Positions 16,142 to 24,761 of a stretch of DNA of 36,428 nt are shown one piece after another. The translations under genes and the position numbers were made by a program. How positions within the stretch are numbered: position 1 is the first letter of the stretch; every line of letters begins with the position of its first letter. Source of the DNA: an uncultured Pseudomonadota bacterium (GTDB taxonomy: Bacteria; Myxococcota_A; UBA796; UBA9615); assembly GCA_937891735.1 (NCBI GenBank), contig CALAGR010000511.1, positions 1 to 36,428 of the forward strand, given 5' to 3'. The notes under the pieces are model-generated. The model had not been told where the DNA came from. It worked only from the letters and a program-made list of their open reading frames with translations, and made no database searches.

Positions 16142-17353
16142 TCAACGGACCACGCCCCGCGCCCGCAGGGCGGTCAGGGCCTGGGCGTCCAGACCCAGTT
16201 CCTCGCCCAGCACCGCGTCGGTGTCCGCCCCCAGCAGCGGGGGCGGCGTGTACTCGGTCACGGGGGTCCGGTCGAGGTGGTAGGGCGACGCCACCGCCTG
16301 GAACGGCCCTCCGATGGCGTGCTGCATGGTCACCAGCATGCCCGCGGCCGCCGTCTGGGGGTGGGCCAGGGCCTCGTCGGGCCGCAGCACCGGGCCGCAC
16401 GGCACGCGCACGGCCTTGAGCCGGGTCATCCAGTCGGCGCGGGTGCGGGTCAGGACGATGGGCGTGATCGCCGCCACCATCGCCGCCCGGTCGCCGACCC
16501 GGCCGTTGTTGGTGGACCAGGTGGGATCGCCCCCGTCCTCGGGCCGCAGCGGCGCGAAGTCCGCCACCCCCAGCATGCGCTCCCACTGCCCGTCGTTGCC
16601 CACCGCCAGCAGCAGCCACCCATCCGCGGCGGCGAACGGCTCGTAGGGCGCGACGTTGGGGTGCGCGTTGCCCAGACGCGGGCTCGGCTCACCGGAGATC
16701 AGCGCGTTGCTGCCTACGTTCGCGAGCCACGCCAGGTGCGTGTCGAACAGCGAGATGTCCACGTGCTGGCCGATGCCGTCCCGCTCCGCCGCCCGCAGGG
16801 CCCCCAGGGTGCCGATGACGGCGTTCAGGCCGGTGGTGAGGTCGACGATCGGCACGCCCACCCGGTGGGGAGCGCCGTCCACGGGCCCGGTCTGGGCCAT
16901 GACGCCGCCGTAGCCCTGCACCACGAGGTCGTAGCCCGGCTCGCTGGCGAGGGGGCCCTTGCGGCCGAACGCGGTCACCGACGTCATGACGAGCTTGGGG
17001 TTGTGGGCGCGCAGGGTCTCGAAGCCGAGGCCCAGGGCGTCGAGCTTGCCCGGCGGGAAGTTCTCGAACACCACGTCGGCGCGCTTGGCGAGGCCGATGA
17101 TCAGCTCCCGTCCTTCGGCGCTCTTCAGGTCCACCCCGATGGACCGCTTGTTGCGGTTGACGGCCAGGAAATAGGCCGCCGTGCCGCCGTGCTCCACCGG
17201 CCCCCACCCCCGGGTGTCGTCCCCGGTGTCGGGGTGTTCGATCTTCCAGACCGTGGCCCCCAGATCCCCGAGGATCTGCGTGGCATAGGGACCAGCGAGC
17301 ACCCGGCTCAGGTCGAGGACACGGACACCGGACAGTGGGGCGAGAGCAGACAC
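16142..17353 (-). CDS. Class III CoA-transferase (CaiB/BaiF family)
   Basis: A 403-residue cytoplasmic enzyme that moves CoA between carboxylic acids through an aspartyl-CoA thioester. It begins with the family signature LSGVRVLDLSRVLAGPYA. It continues with LGATVWKIEHPDTGDDTR, then NRNKRSIGVDLKSAEG, and has the catalytic Asp in GVPIVDLTTG (D171, aligned with Asp169 of formyl-CoA transferase). The C-terminal half has the expected PCGPVL segment followed by the ALAHPQ segment. Length is normal. The substrate cannot be read from the sequence; many relatives in large genomes act on fatty or aromatic acyl-CoAs, and alpha-methylacyl-CoA racemase-like activity is another possibility. The start is GTG at 17353 with TACCAT seven bases upstream and no Shine-Dalgarno. 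It heads a two-gene unit with the helical-repeat gene. Confidence 0.93.
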   Translation of the reverse strand: MSALAPLSGVRVLDLSRVLAGPYATQILGDLGATVWKIEHPDTGDDTRGWGPVEHGGTAAYFLAVNRNKRSIGVDLKSAEGRELIIGLAKRADVVFENFPPGKLDALGLGFETLRAHNPKLVMTSVTAFGRKGPLASEPGYDLVVQGYGGVMAQTGPVDGAPHRVGVPIVDLTTGLNAVIGTLGALRAAERDGIGQHVDISLFDTHLAWLANVGSNALISGEPSPRLGNAHPNVAPYEPFAAADGWLLLAVGNDGQWERMLGVADFAPLRPEDGGDPTWSTNNGRVGDRAAMVAAITPIVLTRTRADWMTRLKAVRVPCGPVLRPDEALAHPQTAAAGMLVTMQHAIGGPFQAVASPYHLDRTPVTEYTPPPLLGADTDAVLGEELGLDAQALTALRARGVVR

Positions 17354-17376
17354 GCCGAGGATGGTAGATCAGGAGC
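17354..17376. promoter_or_regulatory. Compact divergent promoter with overlapping -10 elements
   Basis: Only 23 bases separate the divergent starts at 17353 (minus, GTG) and 17377 (plus, ATG). The plus strand reads TAGATC-AGGAGC-ATG (17365-17370 hexamer). The minus strand reads TACCAT, seven bases, GTG (complement of 17361-17366). The two hexamers share the TA at 17365-17366. AGGAG lies only one base from the plus ATG, too close for a normal ribosome binding site. Confidence 0.45.
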
Positions 17377-18024
17377 ATGGTCCTCCGATTCATCCCCGCC
17401 CTCACCCTCGCCCTGGCGCTGGCCCTGCCGCGCCCCGCGCAGGCCGACATCAACCCCGTCTTCCTGGGTCTCGGGCTGCTCAAGACCCCGGGAATCGCCT
17501 TCGACATCGTGGGCGCGTCGTTCATCCGCCCGCACCTGGAGGTGTTCGAGACCGGCTCGCGCATGCACCGGGCGACCCGCGCGGCCTTCGCGAGCCACAT
17601 CGTCAGCCTGGGGCTGCACTCGGTGGCCATCGGCACGTTCATGGTGGGCGCGGTGGTGGACGAGGACTGGGACGAGGCCATCGGCCCGGTCTTCCTCATC
17701 AACGGCGCCACGGATCTGGCCATCGGGGTGATGGGCCTCGTCACCGGGGTCGACATCCTCATGGCGAAGTCCACCGTGGACATCAAGGGCACCTCCGAGG
17801 GCATCGGCGCCACCTGGTCCGGCATCGTGAACATCGGAATGGGCACGTTCGGCGTGCTGTGGTTCGGCCCGATGCTGATCGGCGGCATGGTCGGCCTGTC
17901 CGAGATGTCCGTCGCCGACCCACCGCCGGCGGACTCCCGGATCGCCCTGCGGGCGCGCAAGCCGTGGGTCCAGGCGGCGCTGACCCCCACGGCCGGCGGA
18001 CTCATCGTCAGCGGCCGCTTCTAG
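17377..18024 (+). CDS. Exported integral membrane protein of unknown function
   Basis: A 215-residue protein with a signal peptide ending in AQA (cleavage before Asp 24) and about three to four further hydrophobic segments. These lie roughly at residues 68-88, 100-122 and 143-170, the last two rich in Gly and Met. The C-terminus is basic and ends in the beta-like stretch AALTPTAGGLIVSGRF. A C-terminal Phe after a beta-like strand can mark outer-membrane proteins, but the helical Gly-rich segments favour an inner-membrane protein. No family was recognised. It diverges from the CoA-transferase across 23 bases and precedes the large repeat protein on the same strand by 66 bases. Confidence 0.7.
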   Translation: MVLRFIPALTLALALALPRPAQADINPVFLGLGLLKTPGIAFDIVGASFIRPHLEVFETGSRMHRATRAAFASHIVSLGLHSVAIGTFMVGAVVDEDWDEAIGPVFLINGATDLAIGVMGLVTGVDILMAKSTVDIKGTSEGIGATWSGIVNIGMGTFGVLWFGPMLIGGMVGLSEMSVADPPPADSRIALRARKPWVQAALTPTAGGLIVSGRF

Positions 18025-18049
18025 CGAACCTGCCGCCGCCCCCCTCACC

Positions 18050-18090
18050 TATTGTCAAGACGATGCAAAGCGCATGGGGTAGAACGTCTC
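18050..18090 (+). promoter_or_regulatory. Leader region of the TSP3 gene with nested inverted repeats
   Basis: TATTGT at 18050-18055 is a fair -10 element. The sequence after it holds AGACG (18058-18062) paired with CGTCT (18085-18089), enclosing a second pair ATGC (18063-18066) and GCAT (18072-18075). The outer arm ends one base before the ATG at 18091, so a hairpin could control access to the start. An alternative -10, TAGAAC, lies five bases before the ATG. Confidence 0.3.
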
Positions 18091-21000
18091 ATGCTCGCGC
18101 GCGCGCTTTTCTTCCTCGCCGCCTTGTCGGCCCTCCTCCTCCTCCCGGCCGTCGGCCACGCCCAGGAGGTGGACTGCTCCAACGGCGTCGATGACGACTC
18201 CGACTCGCTGACCGACTGTCTGGACAGCGACTGCGTGGCGGTCACGGCGTGCGAGAACGCCGACTTCGACGGCGACGGCGTCAACAACGGCGTCGACACC
18301 AACCCGACGCTGATGTTCGTTTGCGGCGACTCGGACGGCGACACCTGCGAGGACTGTCTGTTCGGCTCGTCGGCCCCCGCCAACGATGGCGCGGACGCGG
18401 ACGGCGACGGTCTGTGCAACGCCGGCGATCTGGACGACGACAACGACGGCCTTGACGACCTCACCGAGATCGCCTGCCTGACGTCCACCACCAGCCCCAA
18501 CGCCCTGCCGGACAACGACTTCGACCTGCTCTGCGACGAGCTGGATCCCGACGACGACAACGACGGCTTCAGCGACGTGGAGGAGAACGCCTGCCTGTCC
18601 AGCCCCTGGGTGAACACCTCCGTGCCCGTGGACATCGACGCCGACGGGCTGTGCGACACCCTGGACCCGTGCGTGGACGTCGATCAGGACCTCATCGGCA
18701 ACGGCACCAACGGCAACACCGGCTGCCCCGACGTCATGATCGACTCGGACGACGGTGACCCCACCCTGTGCGGCGACTCCGAGGCCGACACCTGCGAGGA
18801 CTGCCTGTCGGGCGTGTTCGATCCGGCCGCGGACGGGCCGGACAACGAAGGCGACGGCCTGTGCGACGCCGGCGATCCCGACGACGACAACGACGGCTTC
18901 ACCGACGCCAACGAGTTCCTGTGCGGCAACTTCGACCCGCTGTCCGCCGCGTCCACGCCGCCGGACACCGACGGCGACGGGGTGTGCGACGCCTTCGACG
19001 TCTGTCAGGACAGCGACGGCGACGGCGTGGGCGACGGCACGGCGGGCAACGTGGGCTGCTCCGCGACCCAGATGACGGACAGCGACGACACCAACCCCCT
19101 GCTGTGCGGCGACAGCGAGCCGGACACGTGCGAGGACTGCTCCTCGGGCACCTGGGACGAGTTCAACGACGGCCCCAACAACGACGGCGACAACGTCTGC
19201 AACGCCGGAGACACCGACGACGACAACGACGGCTGGGACGACGCCGACGAGATCGCCTGCAACACCGATCCCCTCGACGTGGCGTCCGTGCCGCCGGACG
19301 CGGACGGCGACGGCATCTGCGACATCCTGGACGGGTGCGGATCGGGCGACCTGGACCTGGACGGGCTGTGCGACGACACCGACGACTGCGTGGACGCGGA
19401 CGGCGACGGGATCGGCAACGGCGCCAACGCCAACGCCGGCTGTGTCAACGCGGTCACCGACACCAACGACGGGCTCTCGGTGGTGTGCGCCGACACGGAC
19501 AACGACACCTGCGACGACTGCACCAGCGGCGCCTTCGACGTGACGCTGGACGGCGCGGACAACGACGGCGACGCCCTGTGCGACGACGGCGACCCGGACG
19601 ACGACGGCGACGGCATCCCCGACGTGGTCGAGGCGGCGGCGGGGGACGTGGACGGCGACGGCATCCCCAGCGAGCTGGACGACGACAGCGACGGCGACGG
19701 CATCTCCGACGCCATGGAGGGCACCGCGGACACCGACGGCGACGGCACCCTCGACTTCGTGGACCTGGACTCCGACAACGACGGCCTGGACGACATCGAC
19801 GAAGGCTTCGGCGACCCGGACAACGACGGCATCCCCAACTACATGGACACGGACAGCGACGGCAACGGAAGCAGCGACGGCACCGACGGCCTGGGGGACC
19901 AGGACTGCGACGGCATCGCCGACTTCGAGGACCTGGACGACTTCGACGGCCCCTGCCTGGACAGCGACGGCGACGGCATCGACAACGCCACCGAGACCGC
20001 CTACGGCACCGACCCCAACGATCCCGACTCCGACGGCGACGGCATCCCCGACGGCGTCGAGTGGGGCCCCGGCCCCGGCCCCCAGGACAGCGACGGCACC
20101 GGGCAGATCGACGTGCTCGACCCCGACGACGACGACGACGGCATCCCGACCTCCGTCGAAGGCGGCGGCGACACCGACGGCGACGGCATCCCCGACAACC
20201 TCGACCTCGACAGCGACGGCGACGGCGTGCTGGACGAGGACGAAGGCGACGGCGACGCTGACAACGACGGCGTGCCCAACTTCCAGGACACCGACAGCGA
20301 CGGCAACGGCGTCGAAGACGGCGACGAGCCGGCCGGCGACGACGACGGCGACGGCATCGACAACTGGCTCGATCCCGACGACACCGACGGCGGCACCAAC
20401 GACACCGACGGCGACGGCATCTCCGACGCCGACGAGGTCATCCAGGGCACCGATCCCTTCGACGACGACACCGACGGCGACGGCATCCCCGACAACGTCG
20501 AGGGCAGCGGCGACACCGACGGCGACGGCATCCCCGACAACCTCGACGAGGACAGCGACGGCGACGGCATCCTCGACGTGGACGAGGGCACCGGGGACGG
20601 CGACGGCGACGGGATCCCGAACTACCTCGACGAGGACAGCGACGGCGACGGCATCCTCGACGTCAACGAGGACCCGGACGCGGACACCGACGGCGACGGC
20701 GTGCCGGACTACGCCGACCCGGACGACGGCGACGGCCCCAGCGGCGACTACGACAACGACGGGCTTACCAACGGCCAGGAGAGCGTCGCGGGCACCAACC
20801 CCTTCTCCAACGACAGCGACGGCGACGGCATCCCCGACGCCATCGACGGGCTGGGCGACACCGACGGCGACGGCATCCCCAACGCCCTGGACACCGACAG
20901 CGACGGGGACGGCTTCGCAGACGGCGACGAGGGGGCCGGCGACAACGACAACGACGGCATCCCCAACTTCCTCGACACCGACAGCGACGGGCAGAACGGC

Positions 21001-22011
21001 ACGGACGACGTGGACGGCGGCGGCGACGCGGATCTGGACGGCGTGCCCGACTACCTCGACCCCGACGACACCGACGGCCCGGACCAGGACTTCGACGGCG
21101 ACGGCATCAGCAACGGCGACGAGTCGATCAACGGCACCAACCCCTTCTCCCCGGACAGCGACGGCGACGGCATCAGCGACGGCGAAGAGGGCCTCGTCGA
21201 CACCGACGGCGACGGGATCATCGACCCCCTCGACCTGGACAGCGACGCGGACGGGATCCCCGACTCCGTCGAAGGCACCGACGACGACGACGGCGACGGC
21301 ATCCCCAACTTCCAGGATCCGGTGGACGACGTCACGGTGCTGATCGACGCAGACGGCGACGGCGTGTCCGACGAAGACGAGGCCGGGATCACCGACCCCA
21401 ACGATCCGGACACGGACCACGACGGCCTGCTCGACGGCGAGGAGTGGGGGCTCGACACCGACGGCAACGGGATCGTGGATCCGCTCCAGCGGGACGACGA
21501 CGGCGACGGGATCCTCACGGGCTTCGAGATCAACTTCAACTTCGACGCGGACAACGACGGCACGCCCAACCACCGGGACCTGGACTCCGACGGCGACTCG
21601 ATCCCCGACGCCACCGAGGGGATCTGGGACCGGGACGGCGACGGCATCCCCAACTTCCTGGACACCGACTCGGACGGCGACGGGCTGCTCGACTCCGAGG
21701 AGCTGCCGCCGGAGCTCGACACCGACGGCGACACCTGGCCGGACTACCTGGACCCGAACAACGAGGACGGCCCCGACGGCGACCTCGACGGCGACGGCCT
21801 GAGCAACGCGGCCGAGGCGGGCTGGCGCACCGATCCCCTCAACCCCGACACGGACGGCGACGGCGTCAGCGACGGAGACGAGGTGGCCAACGGCACCGAC
21901 CCGCGCGTCGGCTGCGGCTGCACCACCTCGGTGTCCGAGCGCCCCGCGCTCTCGTTCCTGCCCCTGCTCCTGGCCGCTGGCCTGCTGCGGCGCCGGACCC
22001 GGAGCGCCTGA
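18091..22011 (+). CDS. Thrombospondin type 3 repeat surface protein with MYXO-CTERM tail
   Basis: A 1306-residue secreted acidic protein. The signal peptide (residues 1-24) ends in GHAQ. Almost all the rest is calcium-binding thrombospondin type 3 repeats of the form DxDGDGIPDxxD. There are two zones. Residues about 26-625 hold four long imperfect units that begin with a C-x-D-[ST/D]-x4-TC-[ED]-DC motif (Cys 78, 227, 339, 466) and are rich in Cys. Residues about 625-1270 are a Cys-free array of short repeats. The C-terminus has the MYXO-CTERM layout: GCGC (C1275, C1277), a hydrophobic helix and RRRTR. Such tails are processed by CAAX-type proteases and leave the protein anchored at the cell surface. 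The frame extends upstream to a TTG at 18052, but the signal peptide fixes the ATG at 18091. Likely a surface adhesin or scaffold. Confidence 0.9.
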   Translation: MLARALFFLAALSALLLLPAVGHAQEVDCSNGVDDDSDSLTDCLDSDCVAVTACENADFDGDGVNNGVDTNPTLMFVCGDSDGDTCEDCLFGSSAPANDGADADGDGLCNAGDLDDDNDGLDDLTEIACLTSTTSPNALPDNDFDLLCDELDPDDDNDGFSDVEENACLSSPWVNTSVPVDIDADGLCDTLDPCVDVDQDLIGNGTNGNTGCPDVMIDSDDGDPTLCGDSEADTCEDCLSGVFDPAADGPDNEGDGLCDAGDPDDDNDGFTDANEFLCGNFDPLSAASTPPDTDGDGVCDAFDVCQDSDGDGVGDGTAGNVGCSATQMTDSDDTNPLLCGDSEPDTCEDCSSGTWDEFNDGPNNDGDNVCNAGDTDDDNDGWDDADEIACNTDPLDVASVPPDADGDGICDILDGCGSGDLDLDGLCDDTDDCVDADGDGIGNGANANAGCVNAVTDTNDGLSVVCADTDNDTCDDCTSGAFDVTLDGADNDGDALCDDGDPDDDGDGIPDVVEAAAGDVDGDGIPSELDDDSDGDGISDAMEGTADTDGDGTLDFVDLDSDNDGLDDIDEGFGDPDNDGIPNYMDTDSDGNGSSDGTDGLGDQDCDGIADFEDLDDFDGPCLDSDGDGIDNATETAYGTDPNDPDSDGDGIPDGVEWGPGPGPQDSDGTGQIDVLDPDDDDDGIPTSVEGGGDTDGDGIPDNLDLDSDGDGVLDEDEGDGDADNDGVPNFQDTDSDGNGVEDGDEPAGDDDGDGIDNWLDPDDTDGGTNDTDGDGISDADEVIQGTDPFDDDTDGDGIPDNVEGSGDTDGDGIPDNLDEDSDGDGILDVDEGTGDGDGDGIPNYLDEDSDGDGILDVNEDPDADTDGDGVPDYADPDDGDGPSGDYDNDGLTNGQESVAGTNPFSNDSDGDGIPDAIDGLGDTDGDGIPNALDTDSDGDGFADGDEGAGDNDNDGIPNFLDTDSDGQNGTDDVDGGGDADLDGVPDYLDPDDTDGPDQDFDGDGISNGDESINGTNPFSPDSDGDGISDGEEGLVDTDGDGIIDPLDLDSDADGIPDSVEGTDDDDGDGIPNFQDPVDDVTVLIDADGDGVSDEDEAGITDPNDPDTDHDGLLDGEEWGLDTDGNGIVDPLQRDDDGDGILTGFEINFNFDADNDGTPNHRDLDSDGDSIPDATEGIWDRDGDGIPNFLDTDSDGDGLLDSEELPPELDTDGDTWPDYLDPNNEDGPDGDLDGDGLSNAAEAGWRTDPLNPDTDGDGVSDGDEVANGTDPRVGCGCTTSVSERPALSFLPLLLAAGLLRRRTRSA
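18262..21897 (+). repeat. Coding repeat array of calcium-binding Asp/Gly motifs
   Basis: The DNA is dominated by GACGGCGACGGC-type units encoding DGDG, often followed by ATCCCCGAC (IPD). Unit spacing is irregular, mostly 12-13 or 23-27 codons. Codon use is nearly uniform (GAC, GGC), so neighbouring units are near-identical in DNA and may recombine, giving length variation and assembly errors. Confidence 0.85.
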
Positions 22012-22024
22012 TCCGGGCCGCCGG

Positions 22025-22036
22025 TACCATCCCGGC
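22025..22036 (+). promoter_or_regulatory. Candidate leaderless promoter of the large membrane protein gene
   Basis: The order is TACCAT-CCCGGC-GTG. The hexamer ends six bases before the start codon and there is no Shine-Dalgarno. It lies 13 bases after the stop of the TSP3 gene. Confidence 0.45.
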
Positions 22037-24256
22037 GTGTCCGAACGAGCACAGGTCGTCGCGGGGCTGATCGCGCTGGTGGTCCTGTCGATCCCGGCAG
22101 CGATCTCGGCGGGGTTCCTGGCGCCACCGGGCAACGACCTGCTCCTGCACGGGCACCTCGCCGCGGGCGCCGCCCACACCCTGACCACCCAGGGGTGGAC
22201 GGCCTTCCAGGACCCCTGGTTCGACGGCGTCGGCGCCGGCTTCCCGATCTTCCACCACTACCCCCACCTCGCGGACTCGGCCGCGGCGCTGCTCAGCGTG
22301 GGCACGGGGCTGTCGCCGTGGACCGCCCTGTCCGTGCTCTGTGTGCTCGCCGTGCTGGCGGTGGGGCCCTGCGCGTGGCTCGGCGCGCGCTGGCTGGGCC
22401 TGCCACCCCGCTGGGCGCTGCTGGCGGGCGCGGTCGCGGTCACCATGCGCTCCGCGGACCCCTTCGGTCACGCCCTGCTCTGCTACGGATTCAACGGACA
22501 CGGCCTCTTCGGTCAGCTCGTGGGCATGGTCCTGGCGTCCCTCGCGGTGCCCGCGTGGTGGCGCGTGACCCGCCCCGCCGGCGACCTGAGGCAGACCGTG
22601 GCTCGGGGAGCGGTGGCCGCGGTCCTGCTGTCCCTGGTGATGCGGACCAGCCTGCCCGCGGGGTGGATCAGCGGCGTCGTCCTGCTGGCGCTGGTACTCG
22701 GCGAGGGCCGCGACGACCTCCGCCGCCGTCTGGGCCGGGCCACGGCGGTGGGAGCCGGCGCGGTGGTCCTGTCCCTCGGGTTCCTGGGGCCGTTCCTGCT
22801 CGACCTGCGGGCCACCGGGGTCTACGAGCTGGTGGACCCGACCCACATCGGCGGGTTCGGGGCCGTGAGCGTGCTGCGCCAGCTGTTCAGCGGGGCCTAC
22901 CTCGATGGGGCGGCTCCCCTGCCCTGGACCCTCCCCTTCCTGGTGGCCCTGGGCGCTGGGGTCCTCACCCGCCCCACCCGCGAGGCGGACCGCCCCCTGC
23001 GCGGCCTCGCGTGGGCCGCTGTGGTCTGTGTCCTGCTCCTCTTCGGCCGGGCCACCTGGGGCGACTGGATCGGCGACATCCCGCTGGTCGGCAGCTTCCA
23101 CGACCGCCGCTACCTGGCCGGCGTGCACCTCGTCGCGCCGCTGCTGCTCGCGCTGGGCGCCGTCCGGCTGCACGACCGGCTGACCCCGGATTGGCGGCGC
23201 ACGATGCTCCGCGCCACCGCGGGCGCCGTCGCTCTGGCCGCCGCGCTGCTGTGCGCCCAGGCGCTCTCCCAGGTGCGGTCCCACGCCGAGTTCGGACCGA
23301 GCTGGCAAGCGCACCGCAGACAGCTCGACCCATCGATCCAGGACCTGCGGGAGTCCCGGCTCCGCGTCGAGCTCGCCGCCGTGGACGGCCCCATCGCCGG
23401 CGCCTCGCTCATCGACACCCTGCGCATGGCGGGGATCCCCACTGCGGGAAAGGCGCTGCACCACTACAACCTCGGTCGGCAGGGGCACATGTGGTGGCGG
23501 TTCTGGCTCACATCGGATGAGTCACCGCGGACCACGCAGCCCACCGGGGACGACCTGTTCGCGTTCGGCGCCCAGGCCCTGCTCGTCCCTGGGCCTGCTC
23601 TGACCGGGTTGACCCCGGCGGCGCACCTGCCCGGCGGCTGGAAGACCCGGTCGGTCGACCCGCAGGTGATGACGCTGCTGCTGCCTCCCGCCCGACCGGA
23701 CCGGATGGACGACGTGGGACTGGTGCGCTCCGATCTGCTGATCCGCAGCGACTCGTCGGAGCTCCAGGGTCTGCCCGTGGCCTGGCATCGGAGCGGCGCC
23801 CACGCCGGAGGCCAGTTCCCCTCCATGCACATCCGCGGAGTGGGGCCCGAGCCGACGGGCCCCTGGGCCCGCACCGCGCACCTGTCGGACCGGGACCCGT
23901 CGGTGCTGCTGAACCTGCCGACCGCCGCGCCGGGCTCGTTGGGGAGGATCGAGTCCGTCGCGCGGGGCCCGGGACCGGACCGCACGGTCCGCCTCGGCTC
24001 TCACCTCGATGGAGCCTGGCTGCTGTTCGGGGCGGCCTGGCATCCCCGACTGCGCGCGCACATCGATGGCCTGCCCGTGCCCGTCCGGCTGCTGCTGCCG
24101 GGGCGCGCCGGGGTGCGGCTCACTCCGGACGCCAGGGAGGTCGAGCTGGCCTGGGTGGTCGCGCCCTGGCGCGGAGCCTGGGCACTGGTCAACGTGGTGC
24201 TGTGCCTCGCCCTGCTGGGAGGGGGGCTGCGGTACAGCGAGCGACGCGGCGTCTAG
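22037..24256 (+). CDS. Polytopic membrane protein, GT-C / PTPS-related type
   Basis: A 739-residue protein with roughly ten or more hydrophobic segments in residues 1-410 and a largely soluble C-terminal part that ends in one more helix (about 710-730). The first loop has PPGNDLLLHGHLAAG followed by WFDGVGAGFPIFHHYPHLAD. This is the pattern of the 6-pyruvoyl-tetrahydropterin-synthase-related membrane family and YfhO-like proteins, which belong to the GT-C glycosyltransferase superfamily; the Asp and His residues in that loop would face the periplasm. These enzymes move sugars from polyprenyl phosphates to lipids or proteins. No partner genes for sugar activation are seen nearby. The start is GTG at 22037. 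Its TAG stop shares a CTAG palindrome with the convergent gene at 24253. Confidence 0.75.
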   Translation: MSERAQVVAGLIALVVLSIPAAISAGFLAPPGNDLLLHGHLAAGAAHTLTTQGWTAFQDPWFDGVGAGFPIFHHYPHLADSAAALLSVGTGLSPWTALSVLCVLAVLAVGPCAWLGARWLGLPPRWALLAGAVAVTMRSADPFGHALLCYGFNGHGLFGQLVGMVLASLAVPAWWRVTRPAGDLRQTVARGAVAAVLLSLVMRTSLPAGWISGVVLLALVLGEGRDDLRRRLGRATAVGAGAVVLSLGFLGPFLLDLRATGVYELVDPTHIGGFGAVSVLRQLFSGAYLDGAAPLPWTLPFLVALGAGVLTRPTREADRPLRGLAWAAVVCVLLLFGRATWGDWIGDIPLVGSFHDRRYLAGVHLVAPLLLALGAVRLHDRLTPDWRRTMLRATAGAVALAAALLCAQALSQVRSHAEFGPSWQAHRRQLDPSIQDLRESRLRVELAAVDGPIAGASLIDTLRMAGIPTAGKALHHYNLGRQGHMWWRFWLTSDESPRTTQPTGDDLFAFGAQALLVPGPALTGLTPAAHLPGGWKTRSVDPQVMTLLLPPARPDRMDDVGLVRSDLLIRSDSSELQGLPVAWHRSGAHAGGQFPSMHIRGVGPEPTGPWARTAHLSDRDPSVLLNLPTAAPGSLGRIESVARGPGPDRTVRLGSHLDGAWLLFGAAWHPRLRAHIDGLPVPVRLLLPGRAGVRLTPDAREVELAWVVAPWRGAWALVNVVLCLALLGGGLRYSERRGV

Positions 24257-24726
24257 CGGCCGCCCCTGACCTCGCACGCCTCTTCGGCGATCTCGCGGGC
24301 CCCGCCGATCATGTCCTCGATGCGCACGCGCTCGGCCTCGTCCACCGTCTGGTACCACAGCAGCTTGTGGTCGGCCGAGAAGCGCTCGAGCATGCTCGCC
24401 AGCCGACGCTTGAGGTTGCCGGCCTCCTCGAAGGCGGCGCCCGCCTGCTCCTCGGCCATGGCCGCCTCCTGCTCCACGATGATCTTGCGGGTGGCCTGGG
24501 CCGACGAGATCTCGGCCCGGTGCACGTTGGCCTCGAGCCGGGCGTGCTTGCCTCGCAGCAGCGCGTCGCACCGCAGATTCTTGACCGCGACGAGCTTCGC
24601 GAGGGTGATGCCCGACGGCTTGTGATCCGCCAGCTCCGCCGGGGTCGCCTCGCTTTCCTGGGCGGTGGCCCCGGGAGCCAGCAAGAACAACAGGGCCAAG
24701 GCGATCAGAACGACGGAGGTGCGCAT
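24253..24726 (-). CDS. Small exported helical protein
   Basis: A 157-residue protein with a clear signal peptide (residues 1-22, ending in ATAQ). The mature part is almost wholly helical, Glu/Ala/Arg-rich, and could form coiled coils from about residue 50 to 150. Two Cys residues (in LRCD and EEACE) could form a disulfide. No family was recognised. An in-frame ATG lies 15 codons upstream, but the signal peptide marks ATG 24726 as the start. TACAAC-TTGCCG precedes it without a Shine-Dalgarno. It is monocistronic, convergent with the membrane protein (shared CTAG stops) and divergent from the oxidoreductase. Confidence 0.75.
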   Translation of the reverse strand: MRTSVVLIALALLFLLAPGATAQESEATPAELADHKPSGITLAKLVAVKNLRCDALLRGKHARLEANVHRAEISSAQATRKIIVEQEAAMAEEQAGAAFEEAGNLKRRLASMLERFSADHKLLWYQTVDEAERVRIEDMIGGAREIAEEACEVRGGR

Positions 24727-24761
24727 CGGCAAGTTGTAGCAGGAGGATATGATTCGCGGCC
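24727..24761. promoter_or_regulatory. Short divergent promoter region
   Basis: Minus strand: TACAAC (complement of 24733-24738) six bases before the ATG at 24726. Plus strand: TATGAT (24748-24753), near the consensus -10, eight bases before the ATG at 24762. AGGAGG at 24741-24746 is a perfect Shine-Dalgarno sequence but lies 15 bases from the plus ATG and upstream of the -10, so it may not be transcribed. Confidence 0.4.

Noticed and set aside
18262..21897. Regular DNA repeats resembling a CRISPR or satellite array
   Set aside because: Units vary in spacing, have no unique spacers, and keep one reading frame with TSP3 protein motifs.
18055..22188. A continuous minus-strand reading frame of nearly 1400 codons opposite the TSP3 gene
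   Set aside because: It is the mirror of the GAC/GGC repeat codons, reads as Val/Gly/Ala monotony, has no signal or domain, and the plus-strand frame has signal peptide, motif and sorting tail.
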